Origin: Candidatus Andersenbacteria bacterium RIFCSPHIGHO2_12_FULL_45_11b | Lineage (GTDB): Bacteria; Patescibacteriota; Andersenbacteria; UBA10190 | Direction: 5' to 3' | Length of the DNA stretch: 34,604 nt | Assembly (NCBI GenBank): GCA_001817115.1 | Contig: MHHS01000006.1 | Span: forward strand, 1-34,604 | Shown: positions 6,690 to 12,650 of the stretch, one piece after another | How the letters are laid out: each line of letters opens with the position of its first letter | Numbering within the stretch: position 1 is the first letter of the stretch | Notes under the pieces: generated by a model | What the model was told of the DNA's origin: nothing | Seen by the model: the letters and a program-made list of their open reading frames with translations, nothing else | The model's database searches: none | Translations under genes and position numbers: made by a program

Positions 6690-8174
6690 CTAATACGTCT
6701 CCTTTAAAATCCACTGGGATACAGCATCCTCCCATTCATACAGCCTCTTTACCTTCGGGTCTGCATTATCCGCTGCCTGATCGCGCTTCCACTGGCCGGC
6801 AACAGGCACATAATGCGCCAAAATCTTCCATTGCGGATGGATAGCGTCTTGAATAACGACCAATATACGCTTCTCCGCCAAACCCCCGCTGGTATAATCG
6901 AGGTATACCGTATTCGGACTATCCGTCACCAGCATTCGCTCCGGATCTGCTTGCGCATCGGATGTAATATCCTTCATATAGTCATTCACAAATGCGAGCA
7001 ATTCCGTATCCTGCAATTGCCCCGCAATGCCCGCAATCGCCTTGTCTTGCTCTGCCTGTATTTCATTTGCTTGTACCACAAAAGTATCTCCTGAAAAGCT
7101 TGGGATAACCGTTTCGTCTTTTACCAGCCCTGTTGAAATTTGCAGTACATATAAATGCGTTTCTCCCGGACGCGGGTCCGCTACAAAGGCCGCCAAGTCT
7201 GCTGACCCGGAACTATGTACGCTTCGCAGACGAACATTCATGCGCGCAACAGGACGCTCTCCTGTACTATTAACCATCCAGAAGGTGAGGTTCGTTCCGT
7301 CCTGCACGGCATAAAAAAGCGCATCATTTTCCGTCCATCGCACAAATACAACATCCCCTTTTATCGACTGGCGCGTTACAGACCCGCTATCTTCCGCAAT
7401 CACTAATTGAGAAAAACCGAAAAAAGTCTGCTTTGCAAATGCAACTAAGGAGGAATCATCGCTCACATCCATCACTCCTGTATCTGCAATATTAGAATAT
7501 GCATCCCAATCTACCTGCTTAAACCTTGGCGTTGGGATTGCTTTGTCTTGCACAGGAACCGCAAGAAACTGCCGAGAGGGTGCATCTTGTAAAAACCAGG
7601 CAACTCGAGAAGATGCGTTCCATCGCACGCGGGTTGCAATATTTTTCTGCACTAAGTTTTCTGCAACCACTTTCGCGCCTCCCTGGCTATTGTCATACAC
7701 CCACAGCTCTGTGAGCCCTTGATTATCATGAATATTATCCAAAAAATATGCCACCTTTGTGCCGTCTGAACTCATCGTAAGTCCGCGCGGCTTTACGAGT
7801 TGATTTTGTTCCGATATTTTTTCAACGCTTCCGTCAGCCTTCGTTTTTTCCAACGCTACAATTTCATTTCCTTTTTTATCTTGATGTACAGAGTATCCAT
7901 ACCACGCGCTTCCATCGGAAAAAGAATCCTGATTGCCAGACGACGGCGCTGGAATCACAGAACACCCCTTTTCAGAACAAGACAGCAGTTTCTTTGTTGT
8001 GCTGTTGCTTTGCACAAGCAGTGCCTGCAACGAGGGTACTGTCTTGCTTGCGCTGAGCACCTGCGGACTTTTCTCACCACCCTTTATAACGCGCTGGCTC
8101 ATCACAAGCAATCCGCCAATAATAAGCGCCGCCACTGCGATGGCAATAACTGCATTTCTCAAGAATCTCAACAT
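6690..8174 (-). CDS. Membrane-anchored beta-propeller-like protein
   Basis: From the ATG at 8174 (MLRFLRNAVIAIAVAALII) the protein has one N-terminal membrane helix and about 460 extracytoplasmic residues. A frame start at 8195 adds seven residues and cannot be excluded. Repeated short patterns such as DGTKVAYFLDN, LTELWVYD, SSLVAFAKQ and DALFYAVQDG spaced about 45-60 residues apart look like blades of a TolB/WD40-type propeller. The C-terminal 110 residues (from about LLAFVNDYMKDI) appear helical/mixed and end in LYEWEDAVSQWILKE. I cannot assign a function; a surface or envelope role is inferred from topology. Its 3' end abuts the 6591-6684 repeat. Confidence 0.75.
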   Translation of the reverse strand: MLRFLRNAVIAIAVAALIIGGLLVMSQRVIKGGEKSPQVLSASKTVPSLQALLVQSNSTTKKLLSCSEKGCSVIPAPSSGNQDSFSDGSAWYGYSVHQDKKGNEIVALEKTKADGSVEKISEQNQLVKPRGLTMSSDGTKVAYFLDNIHDNQGLTELWVYDNSQGGAKVVAENLVQKNIATRVRWNASSRVAWFLQDAPSRQFLAVPVQDKAIPTPRFKQVDWDAYSNIADTGVMDVSDDSSLVAFAKQTFFGFSQLVIAEDSGSVTRQSIKGDVVFVRWTENDALFYAVQDGTNLTFWMVNSTGERPVARMNVRLRSVHSSGSADLAAFVADPRPGETHLYVLQISTGLVKDETVIPSFSGDTFVVQANEIQAEQDKAIAGIAGQLQDTELLAFVNDYMKDITSDAQADPERMLVTDSPNTVYLDYTSGGLAEKRILVVIQDAIHPQWKILAHYVPVAGQWKRDQAADNADPKVKRLYEWEDAVSQWILKETY

Positions 8175-8189
8175 GCCACTAGCGTACCA

Positions 8190-8222
8190 TTGCATTGATT
8201 TTTTCTCATTTCAATTTATACT
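8190..8222 (+). promoter_or_regulatory. Promoter of tRNA-Thr(GGT)
   Basis: TTGATT (8195-8200), 16 bp, TATACT (8217-8222), ending 9 bp before the first tRNA base. Confidence 0.6.
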
Positions 8223-8231
8223 CCCTACATC

Positions 8232-8303
8232 GCCAGCATAGCTTAGTGGCAAAGCACGTTATTGGTAATGACGAGACCGTGGGTCCGATTCCCACTGCTG
8301 GCT
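8232..8303 (+). tRNA. tRNA-Thr (anticodon GGT)
   Basis: The acceptor is GCCAGCA/TGCTGGC, the D stem GCTT/AAGC, the anticodon stem CGTTA/TGACG with loop TTGGTAA (anticodon GGT), and the T arm GTGGG-TCCGATT-CCCAC. No CCA is encoded. Confidence 0.95.
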
Positions 8304-8316
8304 CACTTATGTATTT

Positions 8317-8417
8317 CCCCTCTCCCAAATATGGGAGAGGGAGGGGGTGAGGGCTGGTCAAGCAGCATCTCTTTTCACTTGCCCTCATCCGCGCCTTCTC
8401 CCCAATTGGGGAGAAGG
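8317..8417. repeat. Pair of CCTCTCCC/CCTTCTCCC palindromic repeats
   Basis: Unit one (8317-8354) contains CCCTCTCCC-AAATAT-GGGAGAGGG followed by AGGGGGTGAGGGC. Unit two (8381-8417) contains GCCCTCATCC and CCTTCTCCCCAATTGGGG. Related copies occur at 21484-21523, 22210-22304 and 23048-23086. The outer arms GTGAGGGC and GCCCTCAT are complementary, so the pair could fold as one large hairpin. Confidence 0.8.
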
Positions 8418-8421
8418 AATA

Positions 8422-8694
8422 TTACTTTTGCACAAACCGCTTCACCGTTTTTCCTTCGTACTCCACCTCTTCACTCCAATTAGCATACGTGCGCGCCCAT
8501 ACAGTGTTTCCGTGATCTATTGCTTGATATATCACCAGCGGTTCCAGCGTATCTTCTTTTACAGCAAGGGAAATAATTTCATACGTACCGCCTGCTTTAT
8601 AGTGCGTATATATTTGGCCAATTTTTACCGGAAGCTCTTCAAGCTTCGCTTGCGCCTTATCTTTTGCACTATCCTCGCTTTGCGATAACATCAT
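8422..8694 (-). CDS. DUF1653 family protein
   Basis: The 90-residue product has the family's pattern: IGQIYTHYKAGGTYEIISLA, then LEPLVIYQAIDHGNTVWAR, then EEVEYEGKTVKRF. DUF1653 proteins are small and of unknown function. The ATG (8694, with a second ATG at 8691) lies inside the end of tyrS, so the two genes overlap by 23-26 bases and are probably cotranscribed. Confidence 0.85.
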   Translation of the reverse strand: MMLSQSEDSAKDKAQAKLEELPVKIGQIYTHYKAGGTYEIISLAVKEDTLEPLVIYQAIDHGNTVWARTYANWSEEVEYEGKTVKRFVQK

Positions 8695-9769
8695 CTAGTT
8701 CCTGTTTCATCGCTGCTATTTCAGGTTTTGCAAAATGTGCTCGAGCAGGTGCAAGCAGAGCAATAATTTCTTGCGCTACTGCAGATTTTAAGTCCATTGG
8801 ATGCACGTCGCCGTTTGCAAACGCCGTTTCTAATTCCTCGTACGATGCAAACGAAATATTTCCGCCGAATTTTTCCTCGCGCTCAATAGCAAAAGGCGTT
8901 GCCCTGTTCCAGAATAAAATGTTCTTCGTCCAATTTAAAATAGGATTCTTCTCTATGTTCTTTTCTTCGCAGAATGCTTTTTTAATTTTTGCGTTAATAC
9001 TTTCAGCGTCATCATGAACAAATACGGCAGAGTCTGGTTTTGATTTGCTCATTTTGTTATCGCCCGTAAGGCTGTCGATCAATGCGTGATGAATTGCTAT
9101 AGGCTTTCCTTGCCCGCCGAAGCCTTGGCGAAGGCTGGGGCTTATTTTATTTGCAACATCGCGCATCACCACGTGCGCCTTCCGCTGGTCCATACTTGCG
9201 TGTGCGATTACAATATCCTGGTAAAAAATATCCGCAACCTGCATCGCTGGATACAGCAGCGTTGCAAGCTCAACATCTTCTCCAGATTCCTTTCCCATAA
9301 TACTGATGCTTCGCTGCATGCGGGCAAGCGTGGTGTTTTTCGCAACCTTCACGACCGTATCCCAGTATTCCATCGCATCTTTTGCATACCACTCACTGGC
9401 CAATCGAAATTCCACAGCGTTACCATCTGCCCCTACTGCCAATAAACACGCTTTCATCGCTTCTGTAAAATACCCCTTCCCGATTTTTGCAGCGGTTTCT
9501 TTTGTGCCGTCCAACTTATTATTAATTGCCGTATGCCAATCTGCCAGCCAAATTGTGCAATGCACCCCCAGCGCCTGCAGATCTTTTATAACAAGCGCCG
9601 ACATAATCCCCTGCCCAATATGCACGTATCCGGAAATTTCAAAGCCGATATAATGGGTTATTTTTTCGCCGGCATCCACCCTAGCAATAAGCGCCTCAAA
9701 TTCTTCCGGCGTAATAATTTCCGCAAGATTAGCCTTGAGTCTATTGATAATTTCTTGTTTTTCTGTCAT
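8669..9769 (-). CDS. tyrS: Tyrosyl-tRNA synthetase, archaeal/eukaryotic type
   Basis: TyrRS charges tRNA-Tyr. The 366-residue protein aligns by eye with the archaeal form rather than the usual bacterial one: YIGFEISGYVHIGQ (40-53), YPAMQVADI (173-181), SMDQRKAH (192-199), KMSKSK (239-244), PILNWTKNILF, and EKFGGNISFASYEELE near the end. There is no C-terminal S4-like domain. Residues about 211-221 (PSLRQGFGGQG) come from an in-frame palindromic repeat at 9111-9141. A -10 box TATACT (9778-9783) lies 8 bases from the ATG, suggesting a leaderless message. The partner tRNA-Tyr, also of archaeal type, is 0.8 kb away. Confidence 0.9.
   Translation of the reverse strand: MTEKQEIINRLKANLAEIITPEEFEALIARVDAGEKITHYIGFEISGYVHIGQGIMSALVIKDLQALGVHCTIWLADWHTAINNKLDGTKETAAKIGKGYFTEAMKACLLAVGADGNAVEFRLASEWYAKDAMEYWDTVVKVAKNTTLARMQRSISIMGKESGEDVELATLLYPAMQVADIFYQDIVIAHASMDQRKAHVVMRDVANKISPSLRQGFGGQGKPIAIHHALIDSLTGDNKMSKSKPDSAVFVHDDAESINAKIKKAFCEEKNIEKNPILNWTKNILFWNRATPFAIEREEKFGGNISFASYEELETAFANGDVHPMDLKSAVAQEIIALLAPARAHFAKPEIAAMKQELDDVIAKRG
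9111..9141. repeat. In-frame palindromic repeat inside tyrS
   Basis: TGCCCGCCGAAGCCTTGGCG followed by AAGGCTGGGGC forms an imperfect palindrome. On the coding strand it is read as SLRQGFGGQG, a peptide that interrupts the stretch between the Rossmann core and IAIHHALIDSLTG without a frameshift. A related copy lies at 3883-3909. Confidence 0.85.
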
Positions 9770-9812
9770 ACATTCATAGTATACGAAACGCTGGCAGATG
9801 CCAGTTTTGTAT

Positions 9813-9884
9813 GCCAGCTTAGCTCAGTGGTAGAGCAACTGTTTTGTAAACAGAAGATCGTCGGTTCGATTCCGACAGCTGGCT
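9813..9884 (+). tRNA. tRNA-Thr (anticodon TGT)
   Basis: The acceptor is GCCAGCT/AGCTGGC, the D stem GCTC/GAGC, and the anticodon loop TTTGTAA gives anticodon TGT. The T arm is GTCGG-TTCGATT-CCGAC. The outer anticodon-stem pair is A-A. No CCA is encoded. A hairpin AAAATTGC-ATAA-GCAATTTT (9886-9905) follows and may end or process the transcript. Confidence 0.94.
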
Positions 9885-9978
9885 CAAAATTGCATAAGCA
9901 ATTTTGCCCCGCATAGCTTTAGCGACGTGGGGCCGGAAATTGGACTGTTCGTTAGGCAATTTACAGAAGGATGTGCCC

Positions 9979-10479
9979 ATGACAGGATTAGTTGAAGCAG
10001 CACCTGCAATGAGGAATGCGGAGTATTGGACCCCTGACTTAATCAAGAAAATGGAGGGTGCAACGACCTTTAGCGAGCTCGCAGATGTTGCCCTCACGGT
10101 GCAATGGCGTATGCGAAACCGTTTGGTAGAACGCAATATTCCACCCCATATCGCTCAAGTATGCGGCCCCATTTCGACGGGCGGAACCGGGAATAGAGCT
10201 TTGAATCTTCAGCGTTTTGATTCGGCGATCGATATGCTCGTGGGCGATGGGGTTGCCGTTTTTGACCAGATGCCATTTGAAGATCATTTTGACCGCATCA
10301 CACAGATTCATGGTCTCGGATTTCGAGAATTGCTCCTCCCTGCGTTTTACGGGACTTTATTCGCAAAGGGATACATTATGATTTTGTATTTCTTGCCGGA
10401 TTGGGAAACGTCGCAAGGCGCAACGTGGGAACGCAACATTGCAAAGTACCTGAGCAATATTGCTATCATTGACCTGTAA
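9979..10479 (+). CDS. Nucleoside 2-deoxyribosyltransferase-like (DUF4406-like) protein
   Basis: The 166-residue protein starts at the ATG at 9979, which has AAGGA 9 bases upstream; the open frame extends 25 codons further up without support. CGPISTGG (62-69), LNLQRFDSAIDMLVGDGVAVF and LPDWETSQGATWERNIA (Glu151) follow the plan of the nucleoside deoxyribosyltransferase superfamily: a GP loop, a long helix and a late S-x-G-A-x-x-E motif. Substrate is unknown, and the N-terminal 55 residues are not explained by that fold. It follows tRNA-Thr(TGT) and ends in a good terminator. I hold the superfamily call loosely. Confidence 0.6.
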   Translation: MTGLVEAAPAMRNAEYWTPDLIKKMEGATTFSELADVALTVQWRMRNRLVERNIPPHIAQVCGPISTGGTGNRALNLQRFDSAIDMLVGDGVAVFDQMPFEDHFDRITQIHGLGFRELLLPAFYGTLFAKGYIMILYFLPDWETSQGATWERNIAKYLSNIAIIDL

Positions 10480-10490
10480 GCAAAACCACC

Positions 10491-10529
10491 AAAGCCGTAT
10501 CGGACACTTCCGGTACGGCTTTATTCTTT
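10491..10529 (+). terminator. Terminator after the 9979-10479 gene
   Basis: AAAGCCGTATCGGA pairs with TCCGGTACGGCTTT (one mismatch or G-U pair) around a CACT loop, followed by TATTCTTTG. Confidence 0.85.
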
Positions 10530-10577
10530 GCGTGTTCTTGTCATTCAGGGCATTTTCAACCATACTATCCAACATAT

Positions 10578-10648
10578 CCGGGGATGGCAGATCGGCTATG
10601 CAAGGGACTGTAAATCCCTCTAGATAGGTTCAACTCCTATTCCCCGGA
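10578..10648 (+). tRNA. tRNA-Tyr (anticodon GTA), class I with C1:G72
   Basis: The acceptor is CCGGGGA/TCCCCGG, giving a C1:G72 pair with discriminator A. The anticodon stem AGGGA/TCCCT holds the loop CTGTAAA (anticodon GTA). The T arm is ATAGG-TTCAACT-CCTAT. The variable loop is only about 4 bases (CTAG), whereas ordinary bacterial tRNA-Tyr is class II with a long variable arm and a G1:C72 pair. This fits the archaeal-type TyrRS nearby. No CCA is encoded. Confidence 0.92.
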
Positions 10649-10649
10649 C

Positions 10650-10738
10650 CGCGTAAAATCTTGCCTTGGGCAAGATCACGCGGCAGGCCATGCAATTGGA
10701 CTGTCGCATGAAAATACCTCGTCTCAACGAGGTATTTT
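10650..10738 (+). terminator. Hairpin and terminator downstream of tRNA-Tyr
   Basis: The first hairpin, CCGCGT/ACGCGG plus ATCTTGCC/GGCAAGAT (10650-10683), directly abuts the tRNA 3' end. A second, AAAATACCTCGT-CTCA-ACGAGGTATTTT followed by TT (10711-10740), is a clear rho-independent terminator. The rest of 10649-10799 holds no gene. Confidence 0.75.
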
Positions 10739-10746
10739 TTACGCGA

Positions 10747-10792
10747 GCCACGTGATGCGGCTTTGCCGCATTTTACGTGGCAGCGATATACT
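10747..10792 (+). promoter_or_regulatory. Promoter of the GIY-YIG gene inside a long palindrome
   Basis: TTGCCG (10763-10768), 18 bp, TATACT (10787-10792), 7 bases from the ATG at 10800. The -35 box lies in the loop-side arm of an inverted repeat: GCCACGT (10747-10753) with ACGTGGC (10775-10781), and GCGGC with GCCGC inside. The palindrome could serve as an operator or as the end of the upstream transcript. Confidence 0.5.
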
Positions 10793-10799
10793 TCCTTGT

Positions 10800-11060
10800 A
10801 TGTATTGGGTTTATATTCTTAAGAGCGCTGATGGAACTTGGTATATCGGGCAAACTATAAATCTCAAAAAACGAATCAGGGAGCATAAGAATGGATACGG
10901 ATCTGAAACAACTCGTAAAAAATCGGAATGGAAATGCATATATTGCGAAGGTTATTTAAACCATAAAGATGCTATTGGTCGTGAACGATATTTAAAAAGT
11001 GGCGCGGGAAGACGGTTTCTCAACAAGCAGCTTGCTCATTATTTAGTCGAGAATTTATGA
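10800..11060 (+). CDS. GIY-YIG domain protein (UPF0213/URI type)
   Basis: The start at 10800 gives 86 residues that begin MYWVYILKSADGTWYIGQT, the WVYIL...YIG core of GIY-YIG domains, followed by LKKRIREHKNG and GRERYLKSGAGRRFLNK. This is the size of stand-alone single-domain GIY-YIG proteins, whose substrates are mostly unknown. The frame runs 16 codons further upstream without similarity. The -10 box TATACT is 7 bases before the ATG, again a leaderless layout. Confidence 0.85.
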   Translation: MYWVYILKSADGTWYIGQTINLKKRIREHKNGYGSETTRKKSEWKCIYCEGYLNHKDAIGRERYLKSGAGRRFLNKQLAHYLVENL

Positions 11061-11099
11061 AGCTATATCAAAGTATCTGGCATCTTCACTCCCGTATAG

Positions 11100-11360
11100 C
11101 TATTCCTTACGAAGTCCTCGTGCCAAACCTGCACCAAGGAAAGACGCAACAAAAATAATCGGCAGCGATATTAGCCCCGCCATCCATCCAGCAGTTATGA
11201 ATACCAGGATCAGGCTGACAAATCCTGTAATTTTTGCTGCGAAATCAAGCTTGCCCGTCCCTTTAATAACCAATATATGGGATGTAGCCCAAGATGTAGC
11301 AGAGATTACAAGAAAAATAACTCCAGCCGTTGAATATAAGTCTTGAAGAAATTGAATCAT
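11100..11360 (-). CDS. Small integral membrane protein, 86 residues
   Basis: I do not recognise this family. It is mostly hydrophobic, with likely membrane helices at about 10-30, 44-62 and 63-80 and a short basic C-terminal tail (ARGLRKE). CAAGG lies upstream of the ATG at 11360, and a TATAAT is 12 bases before it. A role in the cell envelope can be inferred only from topology. Confidence 0.65.
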   Translation of the reverse strand: MIQFLQDLYSTAGVIFLVISATSWATSHILVIKGTGKLDFAAKITGFVSLILVFITAGWMAGLISLPIIFVASFLGAGLARGLRKE

Positions 11361-11420
11361 TGTTGCCTTGGGATTATAAAAAGGTCAGGTACCTTCGCTT
11401 TTTCATAACTTTTAAGTCTT

Positions 11421-11630
11421 TTACTCAATCGTAATAAGGTGTATATCCGAGCTAGGAACACCGTGAATAATCGGATCGTCGTATCCTTTCTTTTTCGCAT
11501 CTGTCATTACATCCCGAAGAACAGTCCCGTGAGATATCACTCTGTGGGTTTCTTCTTCTAGCGCAAGCCACTCACCCCTATATTTCCCTTCATCAATAGG
11601 AGGCATTTGGATTATTTTTTCTTGTTGCAT
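11421..11630 (-). CDS. DUF5678-like small protein, 69 residues
   Basis: The pattern KYRGEWLALEEETHRVISHG, then LRDVMTDAKKKGYDDPIIHGVPSSD, resembles the small DUF5678 family found in many archaea and bacteria; its function is unknown. It has a TATAAT box (11637-11642) only 6 bases before the ATG at 11630, so the message should begin at the start codon. No strong -35 box is visible. Confidence 0.7.
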   Translation of the reverse strand: MQQEKIIQMPPIDEGKYRGEWLALEEETHRVISHGTVLRDVMTDAKKKGYDDPIIHGVPSSDIHLITIE

Positions 11631-11636
11631 GCTTTC

Positions 11637-11642
11637 ATTATA
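11637..11642 (-). promoter_or_regulatory. -10 box of the DUF5678-like gene
   Basis: TATAAT on the minus strand, 6 bases before the ATG at 11630. The best -35 candidate (TAGCTG) is poor. Confidence 0.5.
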
Positions 11643-11722
11643 CCCTCAAACTATTCGATCAGCTATAATAGTTTTGCGCTCCTTATTGATTCCAACATGT
11701 TCCGACTCACTGGACCACGTAT

Positions 11723-12133
11723 TTAAGATTGCTCTTCGAGCCACGCTAAGGCTTCTGCCTCATCTTGAAACCACTGCGTGGGAGATTTTCGATTCACGAC
11801 GTGGGAAAAAATTCCTGTCATAAGTTTCAACCAAGCGCCCAAGCCTACATATGCAATCCGGCCGGTCTGCGGCATGCCATAGACCCGTTTGTAGAATTTC
11901 CGAGCTTGAGGAGAAATAGATTTTGAACTACTCACACGCGACCCATCAATAATATAATCAAAGATCGCTCCCGGATTAGACATGTAGAGTTCTATTATCA
12001 TCTTTTCAAACTGCTGGGCCTGCTGTGCGCTCAACACAGGATCTTTCTCCAGTTTATAAAACCGCAATGCCATAATTGTCGGTTGAATTTCCTCTAGGAT
12101 GATAGAGTCCCCTACGCTCGCCTTTTTGTGCAT
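11723..12133 (-). CDS. SpoIIAA/STAS-like protein, 136 residues
   Basis: The C-terminal half, ARKFYKRVYGMPQTGRIAYVG, then WLKLMTGIF and FQDEAEALAWLEE, matches the plan of SpoIIAA-like (STAS) proteins, which end in a helix of the form D-E-x-x-A-x-x-W-L. The N-terminal half with PTIMALRFYKLEKD and a KMIIELYMSNPGAIFDYIIDGS stretch would form the first strands and helix. Partner and role are unknown. The ATG at 12133 has AAGGAG 13 bases upstream, a long spacing. The family call is by pattern only. Confidence 0.6.
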   Translation of the reverse strand: MHKKASVGDSIILEEIQPTIMALRFYKLEKDPVLSAQQAQQFEKMIIELYMSNPGAIFDYIIDGSRVSSSKSISPQARKFYKRVYGMPQTGRIAYVGLGAWLKLMTGIFSHVVNRKSPTQWFQDEAEALAWLEEQS

Positions 12134-12162
12134 GCCTATACTATGCTCCTTTTTCTGATAAG

Positions 12163-12196
12163 AAAAAACAGGCGGGTACTTTGCAGTAACCGCCTG
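12163..12196 (-). terminator. Terminator of the 12202-12570 gene
   Basis: On the minus strand CAGGCGGTTACT and AGTACCCGCCTG form a 12-bp stem with one G-U pair, loop GCAA, then TTTTTT. It begins 6 bases after the stop codon. Confidence 0.9.
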
Positions 12197-12201
12197 CCGT
12201 A

Positions 12202-12570
12202 TTATTTCCCGAAATGCGCATCGAAGATCATGTGCAGGCCCTCGACCGGATTCCCTTTATCCGCAAAAACAATCGTCCATTCTCGCGCATCAGGTCCGCA
12301 CGTCATTTTTTCAATCACTCCAAGCAACTCTTTCTGCAATGCAAGAAATTCTAGAAGCGCGGAAATGAGCGCAAACCTGCGGCTGTGTAAACGTTCAAAT
12401 TCTTCTCTGTTGTAAAGAATCACTGCCCCATCATCGCCATTATGGTCTAATCTAATGGCAAGCTCCGCTGGGGGCAATCTGTCAGCAGCATTCATCAAGA
12501 TGACATACACTTGCCCGACAATCGGGTCGGACATGTCAGGATCATACCGTCTGCCATTATTTGGGGACAC
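12202..12570 (-). CDS. Hypothetical protein, 122 residues
   Basis: I do not recognise it. It is a soluble protein with an N-terminal SDPIVGQVYVILMNAADRLP segment, an acidic HNGDDGAVILYNREEFERLH stretch, a long helix (RRFALISALLEFLALQKELL) and a C-terminal WTIVFADKGNPVEGLH. The GTG at 12570 has AGGAG 6 bases upstream and is the preferred start; an in-frame ATG at 12534 is the alternative. It has its own terminator, so it is monocistronic at the 3' end. Confidence 0.65.
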   Translation of the reverse strand: MSPNNGRRYDPDMSDPIVGQVYVILMNAADRLPPAELAIRLDHNGDDGAVILYNREEFERLHSRRFALISALLEFLALQKELLGVIEKMTCGPDAREWTIVFADKGNPVEGLHMIFDAHFGK

Positions 12571-12650
12571 TCCATTCTCCTCAATATGCGGTTGCCAAGG
12601 AACAAGATGCTCTTAAACGCTTTAGCATCATATCGGATTACTACAAAAAA

